Positions 17,797-26,872 of a stretch of 64,000 bases of DNA are shown here, one piece after another; the stretch's first letter is position 1; each line of letters opens with the position of its first letter. The notes under the pieces are model-generated. The model was not told the DNA's origin and searched no databases. It saw only the letters and a program-made list of their open reading frames with translations. Source of the DNA: Paenibacillus sp. FSL R5-0341 (GTDB lineage Bacteria; Bacillota; Bacilli; Paenibacillales; Paenibacillaceae); the NCBI RefSeq assembly GCF_037975235.1, contig NZ_CP150241.1:1240001-1304000 (forward strand), written 5' to 3'. The translations under genes and the position numbers were made by a program.

Positions 17797-20471
17797 GGAA
17801 AGAAACGGAATCTAACGAAGTAGCGGGTGCAGGTAAAGGCCGGCAGAATCGGGAAAGTGGTTCGGAGGGAAGACAGCGGGAGATTCGTCTGCCCCATGCA
17901 GGTATCATCGTTCTCGTCGGCCCGTCCAACAGTGGTAAAAGTACGTTGTTGGATCGTCTCGTCGCAGAGAGCGTCATTCGCCGCACGGAAGCCGTCTCAT
18001 CCGATCAATTCCGCATGCTGGTTGGAGATGATGAGTATGTGGATTGGAAACAACGTCCCCGTAGCGAAGCGGATGTGATCTATGCAGAGTATCAGCAAGT
18101 ATCGGCCAAAGCATTTGAAGCGATGGAGGCTATGCTGGCAACCCGCTGCCGTCTGAACAAGCTGACCTGGGTGGATGCGACACATCTGTATCCCGAGGAT
18201 CGCGAGCGTCTGATTCAGGTGGCAAGGAAAGCTCATGTGCCTGTAATTGCTGTGGTGCTGGATATCCCGGAAAAAGAACTGCTGGAACGTGATGCCCAGC
18301 GGGAGTATCCGCGTGGACGTCAACGGGTGAAGCAACAGGTGCAGCAGTTCAAGCGTACATTACGCTCGATCCGTGAGGATGGCTTCGATGCCAGTTATGT
18401 GCTGAAGCAGCCGGATGAGATTACGTTTGTCCGCACATCCAATCCGCTGGTGACCGACATGGGTACAGGTATTGATATCATCGGAGATATTCACGGTTGT
18501 TATGATGAAATGATGGAATTAATCGTGCGCCTCGGATATGTGGACGAGGACGGAAGTGGCCTGTACCGTCACCCTGAAGGACGTAAATTGGTCTCCGTTG
18601 GTGACGTAACGAGCCGTGGTCCAGAGTCGTTACAATGTCTGTTGTTCTGGCAACGTCATTGTGCCGCCGAGCTCGCCTACATGATTGACAGTAATCACGG
18701 CTGGAAGATCGCACGTTATCTGGATGGTCGTGACGTTACGCTGAGTCATGGTGACGAACGGGTGGAGATGGAACTGCTACAGCTTGAGCAGGAGCAAGGT
18801 CAGGAGACAGCAAAGCGAGTACGTGCGGAACTTAAGACCTTTCTGCTTGATGCACCATCTCATCTGGTCTTTTCTCGCAATGGGGTAAGACAAGTGGTTG
18901 TTGCACACGCAGGGATTCGAGATCATTTTATCGGAAAACAGTCCAAACGCATTCAGGATTACTGCCGGTATGGCGATGTGGAAGGCACGGATGAGCAAGG
19001 TCGGCCTGTACGCAAGGATTGGTACGTGGATCACAATTCAGGTGAATGCATCGTCTGGGGGCATGATCCCCGTCCATATCCTACGATTGTGAATGATACG
19101 GTCAACATTGATCAAGGTGTCGTTTTTGGTGGTATGCTTACTGCTTGGCGAATGCCAGAACGTGAGGCAGTCATTGTTCCGGCCAAGCAAGATTATGCGG
19201 CAGATCCGGATAGTCCTTTAAAGCGCTGGGAACAGCGGCGTTTTGCTCCACCCAACATACGTAAGTTCAAGGAGGGTTTCACGGTTCAGACAGCATCCAA
19301 ACTTGATGTGACTGTGCATGATGAGGTGGCGAAGACGGCGATTGATACGTTTTCCCATTATACTGTTCCGCTGGAAGAACTAATCTACATCCCGCCTACG
19401 ATGAGTCCTCCGCCGGGTGTATGTTCTATAGAGGGATACCTGGAGCATCCACAGGATGCATTCCAGTATTATCGCTCGCAGGGCGTTACCCGTATGGTTG
19501 CCGAGAAGAAACACATGGGCAGCCGGGCCATTTTGCTTCTTTTCCGCGATGAGCAAGCTGCGGTGCAGCGAGTGGGCCGACCGATACTGGGGAACATTGT
19601 GACCCGGACGGGCCGATCCTTTTTTGACCCTTCGACAGAGCAGGATGTGCTCTTAAGGTTACATGCGGACTTGACCGCAGATGGTTATTTTGATCGTCTT
19701 CGGACGGAGTTCGTACTGCTTGATGCGGAGATTGTACCTTGGAATCTGAAGGCGCGTGAGCTGATTGCTTCACAATATGCACACGTGGCCGAAGCCTCGC
19801 TCATGGATCGCTCTACGGTGCTGGACAAACTCCGAGAAGCTGAAGCGGCAGGTCGGAATGTAGATGAGTGGTTGCAGGAGACAGCAGGTAAACTTGCCAA
19901 TGCCGAGACGTTCCGCGATGTATTCCAGAAATACTGCTGGGATGTGGAGGATATCGGGGACATTCGGATTGCACCGTTCCACACACTTGCACATAGCAAG
20001 GGAGCATTCTGGGAGCAAACACATGAATGGCATATGGAGCAGAACCGTGAGTTCGCTCGCATGTCTACCCTGATGATGGAGACGGAATATCGTGTGATCG
20101 CAAGTGAGGCAGATGAAGCAGATGTCATTCGTTGGTGGGATGAAATTACGGCGGAAGGGCATGAGGGGATTGTGATCAAACCGGAAACGTTCCGCGCCTG
20201 GAATAACAACAAAATCATCCAACCTGCGATTAAAGTACGAGGACGTGCATATTTGCACATCATCTATGGGATGGATTACCTGGCACCCGAGAATCTGTCC
20301 CGACTTCGTAAACGCAAAACATCCAAAAAAGAACGCCACGCCTTAATGGAGAGTGTATTGGGGATGGAGGGGATTGAGCGCTTTATACGTAGAGAGCCAG
20401 TGGAACGAATTCATGAATGCGTGCTGGCAACGCTATCGCTGGAGTCGGAGAGAGTGGACCCGCGTTTGTAA
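17793..20471 (+). CDS. pnkp: Polynucleotide kinase-phosphatase-ligase Pnkp
   Basis: 892-aa three-domain RNA repair enzyme. The 5' kinase has P-loop GPSNSGKST (43-51). A calcineurin-like phosphatase follows with GDIHGCYDE (from about 230), GDVTSRGP and SNHGW metal motifs; it removes 2',3'-cyclic or 3' phosphate. The C-terminal adenylyltransferase/ligase carries the KxxG nucleotidyl lysine at K573 in EKKHMGSR and a late motif EGIVIKPE. In characterised systems Pnkp alone cannot seal RNA and needs Hen1, whose gene overlaps it here. All catalytic motifs look intact. A stem-loop follows, so it is probably the last gene of the operon. Confidence 0.95.
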   Translation: MRKETESNEVAGAGKGRQNRESGSEGRQREIRLPHAGIIVLVGPSNSGKSTLLDRLVAESVIRRTEAVSSDQFRMLVGDDEYVDWKQRPRSEADVIYAEYQQVSAKAFEAMEAMLATRCRLNKLTWVDATHLYPEDRERLIQVARKAHVPVIAVVLDIPEKELLERDAQREYPRGRQRVKQQVQQFKRTLRSIREDGFDASYVLKQPDEITFVRTSNPLVTDMGTGIDIIGDIHGCYDEMMELIVRLGYVDEDGSGLYRHPEGRKLVSVGDVTSRGPESLQCLLFWQRHCAAELAYMIDSNHGWKIARYLDGRDVTLSHGDERVEMELLQLEQEQGQETAKRVRAELKTFLLDAPSHLVFSRNGVRQVVVAHAGIRDHFIGKQSKRIQDYCRYGDVEGTDEQGRPVRKDWYVDHNSGECIVWGHDPRPYPTIVNDTVNIDQGVVFGGMLTAWRMPEREAVIVPAKQDYAADPDSPLKRWEQRRFAPPNIRKFKEGFTVQTASKLDVTVHDEVAKTAIDTFSHYTVPLEELIYIPPTMSPPPGVCSIEGYLEHPQDAFQYYRSQGVTRMVAEKKHMGSRAILLLFRDEQAAVQRVGRPILGNIVTRTGRSFFDPSTEQDVLLRLHADLTADGYFDRLRTEFVLLDAEIVPWNLKARELIASQYAHVAEASLMDRSTVLDKLREAEAAGRNVDEWLQETAGKLANAETFRDVFQKYCWDVEDIGDIRIAPFHTLAHSKGAFWEQTHEWHMEQNREFARMSTLMMETEYRVIASEADEADVIRWWDEITAEGHEGIVIKPETFRAWNNNKIIQPAIKVRGRAYLHIIYGMDYLAPENLSRLRKRKTSKKERHALMESVLGMEGIERFIRREPVERIHECVLATLSLESERVDPRL

Positions 20472-20505
20472 ACTGTTTATTGTTAAAGTAAAAAAATGAT
20501 GATGA

Positions 20506-20534
20506 AGCTGGTTCGGAGTTAATCCGAACCGGCT
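20506..20534 (+). terminator. Stem-loop after pnkp, probable terminator
   Basis: AGCTGGTTCGGA pairs with TCCGAACCGGCT (one G-U) around a GTTAA loop. The T tract is weak (TATTT). Confidence 0.6.
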
Positions 20535-20615
20535 TATTTGGCATATGAACTTCGTTAAAGCAAGTTCCTTATCAGGCCTGTGTGCTTTGTACTGCAACGT
20601 TTGAGGTGACCTGAA

Positions 20616-21008
20616 TCAGTTCGTATGTGCAACTGCGCGAATCTCAATCAGTTGATGAGGGAAGGCGAGTCCTGACGTCCCGACCATCGTAACAGCCGGA
20701 CGATGCGTACCAATATACTCTTTGTACACGGCGACACACGCCTCAAGATGCTCCTTTGGGTGAACCAGAAAAATCTCCAGTTCAGCAATGTTCGACTTGG
20801 TCACATCGAATCCTGCGAGTACACGATCCAAGTTATCCAGTGTCTGACGAACCTGAGCTTCAATATCATCCACACCAATAAACGTCCCCTGCATATCATG
20901 CGAAAATTGTCCTGCAATGTAGATCATACCGTTAACGCTGTATCCCTGTGCGACGCTAAATGCTTCTTCCCACGGTACACCGTGGCTATAGATTTGAGCT
21001 GCAGTCAT
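20616..21008 (-). CDS. RidA/YjgF family protein
   Basis: 130-aa Rid-family protein with the conserved GMIYIAGQFSHDMQG near the N terminus and RPAVTMVGTSGLAFPHQLIEI near the C terminus. Canonical RidA uses an Arg near position 105 to deaminate enamine/imine intermediates; here an Arg is present in HRPAVT, but whether this is RidA itself or one of the Rid2-7 subgroups is not clear. The ATG at 21008 has AAAGGAG seven bases upstream. A small perfect inverted repeat (CTATCC-agaa-GGATAG, 21101-21116) lies upstream. Confidence 0.85.
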   Translation of the reverse strand: MTAAQIYSHGVPWEEAFSVAQGYSVNGMIYIAGQFSHDMQGTFIGVDDIEAQVRQTLDNLDRVLAGFDVTKSNIAELEIFLVHPKEHLEACVAVYKEYIGTHRPAVTMVGTSGLAFPHQLIEIRAVAHTN

Positions 21009-21289
21009 ATGTTTCTCTCCTTTGGAATTCAAAATAAGGTTAGGGTAAGTATAAACGGAGAAAAACGACTTGGGCAGTACGCACTTTCATGACAGTGACT
21101 ATCCAGAAGGATAGCGTCAATACGGTGTTTGTGAGCCTAACGACTCATTGAAGAGAATCTTTACATTAGGATATTTAATTTAGGTATAACTAACTTAAGT
21201 CCTATATCCTTCCACTAGAATCTGGGTAATAATTATAGTAGGCAAGTGATTAATGGAATCTCATAACGTAACGATAGGGGGTAACCTGT

Positions 21290-21541
21290 ATGGCATCCAT
21301 GATTCTGCTGGTGAAACAGACGGAGGACGATGAGAAGGTTATTTATCGATTCGGACCGAATGAGCGCAAGATGGGGCTCATTGAGATGAATAAGATCAAG
21401 GAAAGTGTGAAGGAGCTAGAACCTGTCCAGGTGGATGGGGTAAGCCCGAGTTTTTTCTTTAACCGAGCCGCGCAGCGACTGGTACGATGTTTATTCAGGG
21501 AAGGCGGCAAGTTCCCGGAACGAACGACGTTTGAATCATAG
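21290..21541 (+). CDS. Small hypothetical protein
   Basis: 83-aa charged soluble protein with no recognised domain. Its N-terminal half (ILLVKQTEDDEKVIYRFGPN) looks like a beta hairpin and the C terminus is rich in Arg and Phe. AGGGGG lies about nine bases before the ATG and a strong terminator follows, which supports a real gene. The 281 bp between it and ridA show only AT-rich sequence and the short hairpin noted there. Confidence 0.6.
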   Translation: MASMILLVKQTEDDEKVIYRFGPNERKMGLIEMNKIKESVKELEPVQVDGVSPSFFFNRAAQRLVRCLFREGGKFPERTTFES

Positions 21542-21552
21542 TTTGAACACTC

Positions 21553-21603
21553 AAAAAAACAAGCCCACAACCCTGCTCATGGGTCATGGACTTGTTTTTT
21601 TAT
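21553..21603. terminator. Bidirectional terminator between convergent genes
   Basis: AAAAAAACAAGCCCA pairs with TGGACTTGTTTTTTT, with an inner CCC/GGG pairing; A and T runs flank both sides. Confidence 0.85.
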
Positions 21604-21604
21604 T

Positions 21605-22525
21605 TTAGAACGTTTTGGCATAAGAGATCAGTGCCGTAATTGTAATGATGTTCAAGAGCGTTGAGATTAGTACTGTCTGGGCTGCAAAATCGGGTTCGTT
21701 ATCATACTCTTCCGCGAGAATGGATGCGTTGACACCTGTCGGCATACCCGAAGCGATAATGAGTGCCTGTGCAGCGATGCCTTCCAGTCCAAGCAGTAGC
21801 ACAATTGAAATACCGATGGCGGGGCCAATCAGGAGACGCAAAAATGTGCTAATATACACATCAAGACGGTATAGCCGGATCGGATATTTTACAATCTGTG
21901 CCCCGAGTGTCAACAGCGCCACGGCAACCATACTTTGCTGCGCATAGGTCAGCGGCATGGACAGGAACGTAGGCAAGGGAACCTTCCACATGTGGAACAG
22001 AATCCCCAGTAAGAGTGCATACGGAACGGGCATTTTAAGAAATCCAATAATTACCGCACGGTAATTACCCTTGAGCTTAGCTCCCTGAATGGACAACACG
22101 CCATAGGTGAATGTCAGCAATGCCTGCAAAGACATGACCAGCGCCTGAATGGAAGAGGCCAGTGGATCGCCGCGGAATACCAGTGCATTGATGGGCAGTC
22201 CGTAGTTGCCTGCGTTATCCAGCATGATGCTGTTGTTGAAGGCAGCCTTCATGCCTTTATTCATCTTAAGTGAGCGCGCAAATACAGAACCTACAATATA
22301 GAGAATTAATACATATATTGCGTAAAAGAGTGTCACAGTCCCGAGCAGTTCGCCGGACATATCCGAGTGATACATGCTCATAAAGACGGCTGCGGGGGTA
22401 ATACAATAGAAATTGATTTTGGCGAGGGTGTACAAGTCCAGCTTGAACACCTTTTGCATCCAGGACCCGACGGCGATCAGGAGAAAGACGGGCAGGACGA
22501 CTTCAAGCATGATGTCTGCAATCAT
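21605..22525 (-). CDS. AEC family (auxin efflux carrier-like) transporter
   Basis: 306-aa membrane protein with about ten hydrophobic helices in two halves of five, the layout of the AEC/PIN-like family (malonate, malate or unknown organic acids). Typical features are MLDNAGNYGLPINALVF in helix 4 of the first half and ASGMPTGVNASILAEEYD near the C-terminal end. AGGAAG precedes the ATG. It is monocistronic and diverges from the glycosylase gene. The substrate is unknown. Confidence 0.88.
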   Translation of the reverse strand: MIADIMLEVVLPVFLLIAVGSWMQKVFKLDLYTLAKINFYCITPAAVFMSMYHSDMSGELLGTVTLFYAIYVLILYIVGSVFARSLKMNKGMKAAFNNSIMLDNAGNYGLPINALVFRGDPLASSIQALVMSLQALLTFTYGVLSIQGAKLKGNYRAVIIGFLKMPVPYALLLGILFHMWKVPLPTFLSMPLTYAQQSMVAVALLTLGAQIVKYPIRLYRLDVYISTFLRLLIGPAIGISIVLLLGLEGIAAQALIIASGMPTGVNASILAEEYDNEPDFAAQTVLISTLLNIITITALISYAKTF

Positions 22526-22647
22526 CAGTTTCAGCTTCCTTTTTCATGAAAATTTCAATCCGATTTCGAAAATGCTTTGCTTATTATATCATTTTATACA
22601 CAGTTGAAAGTGTGAATTGGCTAAAAAAGATAAGGGGGCTTCCCATT

Positions 22648-23163
22648 ATGATTCCAGATCATCTGGATGTTGGTTTATCGATATTGTTTATCGGCTTCAA
22701 TCCGAGCATTACGTCTGGAGAGACAGGTCATCATTATGCTTACAAAGGAAACCGGTTCTGGCGCATTCTTGAACGGTCGGGATTAACCCCGCGTTTGTAT
22801 GATGCACAGGAGGATGGAGAGTTGCTGAAACTGGGGTACGGATTCACGAATATTGTGGCCCGGCCCACCAGAGGTGTGGAAGATATTACGAAGGAAGAGT
22901 ACGCGGAAGGACGACAAATTTTACGGCAAAAGCTGGAGGAATACCGACCGGACATCGCTTGTTTTGTCGGAAAAGGTGTATACACCCAGTACAGCAAACG
23001 TGCCAAAGTGCAATGGGGATTCCAGGACGACCCGGTCGTCAAGGAAATTCAGGAATTCGTCGCTCCATCGTCCAGTGGACTCGTGCGCATGTCGATGGAT
23101 GAGATTGTGGCGATCTATTCACAGCTTGCTGATTTTGTCACGGAGAAGAACGGGGAAAATTAA
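22648..23163 (+). CDS. mug: Mismatch-specific G:T/U DNA glycosylase (Mug/TDG family)
   Basis: 171-aa base-excision repair enzyme of the uracil-DNA glycosylase superfamily. Motif A appears as LFIGFNPSITSGETGHHYA (the catalytic-water Asn in GFNPS) and motif B as PSSSGLVRMS near residue 150. It excises uracil or thymine mispaired with G. The ATG at 22648 follows AAGGGGG; an upstream in-frame extension has no site and an unlikely composition. A terminator follows before the ECF sigma gene. Confidence 0.88.
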   Translation: MIPDHLDVGLSILFIGFNPSITSGETGHHYAYKGNRFWRILERSGLTPRLYDAQEDGELLKLGYGFTNIVARPTRGVEDITKEEYAEGRQILRQKLEEYRPDIACFVGKGVYTQYSKRAKVQWGFQDDPVVKEIQEFVAPSSSGLVRMSMDEIVAIYSQLADFVTEKNGEN

Positions 23164-23194
23164 GAGGCAAATAAGCAGAGTTCACCCAGTCGGC

Positions 23195-23222
23195 TTCGCC
23201 GATAAGGGCGAATTCTTTTTTT
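23195..23222 (+). terminator. Rho-independent terminator after mug
   Basis: TTCGCC-gataag-GGCGAA followed by TTC and a run of eight T. Confidence 0.85.
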
Positions 23223-23305
23223 TGGATAAAGTGAGAGGTTTCGGGAACGGCTTCCGTCTATATAGTACAGAACCATGCATGGAAGCTGTGGAGAAGGGGG
23301 ATTAC

Positions 23306-23881
23306 ATGACTCAACAGATACCGGAGGAGGAGCTTATTCAGCGCATTGTTGCAGGGGATAAGCAGTTGTTCTCCGTGCTTGTGGATCGATATAAAAATAA
23401 AGTCTACGGCATCATGCGCGGAATGGGCGCGAGTCATCCGGATGCACAGGATCTCGCTCAGGATACGTTCATTCGCATCTATCGTTATCTCCCGTCGAGG
23501 CGGGAGGGAAGCAGTTTCTCGTCGTGGGTGTATACCATTGCGGTGAATCGAATGCGGGATTTTATGCGGGAAAAGAAACCCGTCATGTCTCCGGTTGATC
23601 AAGGGATCGAACCTGTCAGTAATGAAACACCGGAAAAACGTGTGCTGCATAAGGAGATGCAGCGTGAAATATACCGCCAACTCGAGCAGTTACCGGAATC
23701 GTATCGCTTGGTGTTATTACTGAAGTACACAAACGAGTTGAGCTATGAAGAGATTGCGGATATTACAGGCATGAGTTCAACCAAAGTGCGCAATGCCCTT
23801 TATCGCGGGAAAAAGACACTGAGGAAGCAAATGGAACGCAAAGGAGGTTTAGCTACGTATGAAGCCTATTTCAAGGGATGA
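23306..23881 (+). CDS. ECF RNA polymerase sigma factor (sigma-70 family)
   Basis: 191-aa ECF sigma factor. Region 2 covers about residues 10-80 (LVDRYKNKVYGIMRGMG, DAQDLAQDTFIRIYRYL) and region 4 about 120-175 (LPESYRLVLLLKYTNELSYEEIADITGMSSTKVRNALYRGKK). The ATG at 23306 follows AAGGGGG; the longer frame upstream reads through the mug terminator and has no typical sequence. It overlaps the next gene by 23 bp, so the two are co-translated, as is common for sigma/anti-sigma pairs. Confidence 0.9.
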   Translation: MTQQIPEEELIQRIVAGDKQLFSVLVDRYKNKVYGIMRGMGASHPDAQDLAQDTFIRIYRYLPSRREGSSFSSWVYTIAVNRMRDFMREKKPVMSPVDQGIEPVSNETPEKRVLHKEMQREIYRQLEQLPESYRLVLLLKYTNELSYEEIADITGMSSTKVRNALYRGKKTLRKQMERKGGLATYEAYFKG

Positions 23882-25472
23882 AGATCGGTTGTGGGAGGAG
23901 CACCTGTACCGTGAGGAACCGGATTCTGATTTTACACTTAAGGTCATGCAGAAGCTGGATGGCGTGTCTATTGAAAGTGGCGAAGAAGAGCATTCATTCG
24001 TGAAAAAATCCATCAGAGCGCATTGGCTGCGCCGGACTGGAATCGCTGCAGCGGCTGTTGTGATCCTTGCCGGAGGGGCTTGTTTTGCTTTTGACCGAAC
24101 AGCAGAGCCAGCGCAACCCCTGGTAAATGCTGTGGATCGTCTGCCATTGCCTAACATACCTGTGCCTGAAGCATTGAAATATTCCTATTTTGCGGATGAT
24201 TACAAGCGTCTTAAACCTCTCGGACTTGTGGTTAATCCGAACATCTATATTAATGACCAAGGCTACACGCTCAAGATTGAAGACGTGCTGGTAGACCGAT
24301 CTCATATGGTAATGACCATGCAACAAACAACACCTGATGGATTAGGGTTATCACGGTTACTGTCTGAGCTGGGGAGAATTCATGTTACGGATGAAGAGGG
24401 GAGACAGGTTGCCACTCTTGCAAGAGATACAAGAACAAAGGACCCTCTAACTGAACGATTGTTATTTCAGTTTCATGATGAAATTCCGGATCAGGTGATC
24501 GTGCGGGGTGAACTGCGTAATTTAAATATGGGCAGCTATTATAATTACGAGAAGAAATCCTACGAAAATAGAGATGTTACGGTGGATTGGAGCTTCCAAT
24601 TCAAGATCGATATGACCCAAGCCAAGTCACTGGCTGTTGAAAATTCTATGGATAACACATATACGACGCCAGAAGGACTGAAGCTCGATATGACACAGCT
24701 TGTACGCACGCCAAACGGAACCCGGCTTGACTTGAATGTGAGTCTGGATGATGAACTTCGTGCCAAAGTTGATGAGGATTGGGCGAACTATATGAGCATC
24801 ATCTACCATCTTGAAATCCCTGAAACAAATGAATATCGAATTTTCAATGGGATAAGACCAGATTCCCGTCAAGCCAAGTTTCGGCTCCAAGATCTGAGTG
24901 AGTTAAAGAATGGTGGGCGGTTGAAGTTGTCAGAGACATGGGACCCTGCATTGGTTACAGTAGATGCGAAGAACATTCGCTTTGTTCTGGATGGTTACAC
25001 CCTCCCGGTGAAGGAAGAGAAATCAGTGGAAGTTGATCTGGAGAAAAGGCGTAAGGACAAGAATTTTTATGCTTTTGCACAATTTGAACAGCTTGGAGAT
25101 GAAATATTATTCTATGATTTTGAGTACGAGCCAGTGATGGAATCGTATGATCCTCCGAAGATTGATGTAAAGAAGGGATATTCACTAGTTCTGAAGGGGA
25201 GTGGGACCTTCCTAAATGCTTTCATGGGTGATCGCTGGGTGGCATTAGATGCATCAGGAAAAGAGTATCCTGTTGAGGTGATCGGTTATCCAGATCAGCC
25301 TAATAATAACGGTGAATACGTTGAAGATGATCTGCAATTGAAGATTCGTGGCTTTGACGAAGAAAAGGGTACAAAATTCACCTTAAAACGTGAGGTGGTC
25401 GATAGAGAGTATCGTGATGTGAATTGGGAAGTGGATCTTCCATCGTACAGTAGTCTGCCTTGGCTAAAATAA
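23859..25472 (+). CDS. DUF4179-type membrane protein, probable anti-sigma factor
   Basis: 537-aa protein. A short cytoplasmic N-terminal domain (about 1-65, with LWEEHLYREEPDSDFTLKVMQKL) precedes one transmembrane helix (about 67-85, AAAAVVILAGGACFAF) and a large extracytoplasmic beta-rich domain typical of DUF4179 proteins. Overlap with the ECF sigma gene supports an anti-sigma role for the N-terminal part; I do not see a zinc HxxxCxxC motif, so it would be a non-ZAS type. AAAGGAGG lies upstream of the ATG. Confidence 0.8.
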   Translation: MKPISRDEDRLWEEHLYREEPDSDFTLKVMQKLDGVSIESGEEEHSFVKKSIRAHWLRRTGIAAAAVVILAGGACFAFDRTAEPAQPLVNAVDRLPLPNIPVPEALKYSYFADDYKRLKPLGLVVNPNIYINDQGYTLKIEDVLVDRSHMVMTMQQTTPDGLGLSRLLSELGRIHVTDEEGRQVATLARDTRTKDPLTERLLFQFHDEIPDQVIVRGELRNLNMGSYYNYEKKSYENRDVTVDWSFQFKIDMTQAKSLAVENSMDNTYTTPEGLKLDMTQLVRTPNGTRLDLNVSLDDELRAKVDEDWANYMSIIYHLEIPETNEYRIFNGIRPDSRQAKFRLQDLSELKNGGRLKLSETWDPALVTVDAKNIRFVLDGYTLPVKEEKSVEVDLEKRRKDKNFYAFAQFEQLGDEILFYDFEYEPVMESYDPPKIDVKKGYSLVLKGSGTFLNAFMGDRWVALDASGKEYPVEVIGYPDQPNNNGEYVEDDLQLKIRGFDEEKGTKFTLKREVVDREYRDVNWEVDLPSYSSLPWLK

Positions 25473-25581
25473 TCACTAGTACAATCCTCAACCATGAAGT
25501 AAATGAAGCCCTGAATGGATGGCATAAGTATGGAACAACAGATTGGATTCTGGATATGTAGATAGACATATAAGGTATATG

Positions 25582-25620
25582 AAAAAGGCTCTGCATAATG
25601 ATATGCGGGGCCTCTTTCGT
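25582..25620 (+). terminator. Probable terminator of the ECF sigma operon
   Basis: AGGCTCTGCATA pairs fully (two G-U) with TATGCGGGGCCT around an ATGA loop, followed by a short pyrimidine tract. Confidence 0.65.
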
Positions 25621-25696
25621 ATGGTCCAGATTGAGGGTAGAAGCAAGTACCCAATGAATTTTTCTATCCGAATGGAGCTTGCTTATGTTTTCTGAA

Positions 25697-26758
25697 TTAC
25701 GCCGATTCCCTTGGAATCAACGTAGTCGATAACATAACCGTCTCTTTCGGTGTTCCCGGTCGTTCGATCCGGCGTTGTAAAGCCTCGACGGCGCGCTGTC
25801 CAAGCTCCTCTTTGCACAGATTAACCGTGGTCAGGGGCGGGGAGGACGTAACCGCAGAGTGTACATTGTCGATACCGATCACAAGGCAATCTTTAGGCGT
25901 GGAGATGCCCATCTCCTGTAATTTGTGCATCCACTGCAAGGCAATATCATCATTAACACCAATCCAGGCATCGGGACGTTCGTCCTCTGGCATGTTTTGA
26001 ATTGTTGCAGCCAACTGGTTAACCCATTCCCCATTTTCATACGGAATATTCCATTCTCTGAAGCTGGTCGTATGACTGGTTTCCACATGGAAATGGTTCA
26101 GAGCCAACTCAATCCCGATCCTCCGCTGGGCGAAGCTCGCAGCACGACCATCATCTGTGATGAGACCGATTCTTCGGCAATTCATAGACATTAGATATCT
26201 AGCCACGGTGATGCCAGCTTCCAGATTATCATGGCTGATCGTATCACAATTCAGTAGGGGCTCCTGATGATCTACCAGAATAATAGGACGACCGGTCTGA
26301 GAGAGTCGTTGCAGAACCGTATGAGGAAAAGCCCCCATGACAATAATCCCGGCACAACGTTCCCAATCCAAGTGAGGGGCAATGGCTTTTTCGGGAGAGG
26401 TGTTCTCGTCCGTCACTCCGAGTGAGGGAGATACAATGGCATGATGCCAACCACGCTCATTACAGGCGGATATCATGCCGGACAGGACACGTTGCCAGTA
26501 GTGGGGTTCACCACGGTTAAGCTGATTCATGCATATGAGAGCGAACGGTGGATCGGAAGGATCTGCATGGTTTGCAGCAGCAGGACTATTGCTAGCCCCC
26601 GGAGTACTTTGGCGATATCCCAAAGCCCGAGCGAGTTCCAGTACCCGTGCTCTTGTTGCTTCACTAACGCCCGTCTTGCCGCTGAGTGCGCGGGAGACGG
26701 CATATTTGGATAATCCGAGCTGGTCAGCCAGCGTCTGAATGGATACTTTGCGTGACAT
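25697..26758 (-). CDS. LacI family transcriptional regulator
   Basis: 353-aa sugar-responsive repressor. The N-terminal HTH is SIQTLADQLGLSKYAVSRALSGKTGVSEATR (residues about 6-36, given here only as landmark). The hinge is followed by a periplasmic-binding-protein-like sensor domain with IIVMGAFPHTVL, GIDNVHSAVTSSPPLTTVN and a C-terminal ERPGTPKETVMLSTTLIPR. AAGGAG lies seven bases before the ATG. It diverges from the GH125 mannosidase gene and a palindrome lies on its own -10 region, so it likely represses both itself and the mannosidase. Confidence 0.9.
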   Translation of the reverse strand: MSRKVSIQTLADQLGLSKYAVSRALSGKTGVSEATRARVLELARALGYRQSTPGASNSPAAANHADPSDPPFALICMNQLNRGEPHYWQRVLSGMISACNERGWHHAIVSPSLGVTDENTSPEKAIAPHLDWERCAGIIVMGAFPHTVLQRLSQTGRPIILVDHQEPLLNCDTISHDNLEAGITVARYLMSMNCRRIGLITDDGRAASFAQRRIGIELALNHFHVETSHTTSFREWNIPYENGEWVNQLAATIQNMPEDERPDAWIGVNDDIALQWMHKLQEMGISTPKDCLVIGIDNVHSAVTSSPPLTTVNLCKEELGQRAVEALQRRIERPGTPKETVMLSTTLIPRESA

Positions 26759-26774
26759 ATCATTACTCCTTCAT

Positions 26775-26848
26775 TTGACGATCATCTTCTGACACAGTAC
26801 ACTTACAGATAATAATGTTATTATAATTTATCATAACAAAAATAACAA
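26775..26848. promoter_or_regulatory. Divergent promoters and operator between lacI-type and GH125 genes
   Basis: Plus strand: TTGACG (26775-26780), 17 nt, TACACT (26798-26803). Minus strand: TTGTTA (26848-26843), 17 nt, TATAAT (26825-26820). The inverted repeat TGTTAT-N11-ATAACA (26816-26838) covers the minus-strand -10 and lies just downstream of the plus-strand promoter, the position expected for a LacI-family operator. Confidence 0.55.
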
Positions 26849-26872
26849 TAGAGTTATAAGGAGACGACATCC

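Noticed and set aside
19685-20263. Open frame of 192 codons on the minus strand inside pnkp
   Set aside because: Composition (Ser/Arg/Cys-rich) is typical of a codon shadow of a real gene; no start signal.
22853-23305. N-terminal extension of the ECF sigma factor
   Set aside because: The extension reads through mug in another frame and through its terminator, and a good ribosome site precedes the ATG at 23306.
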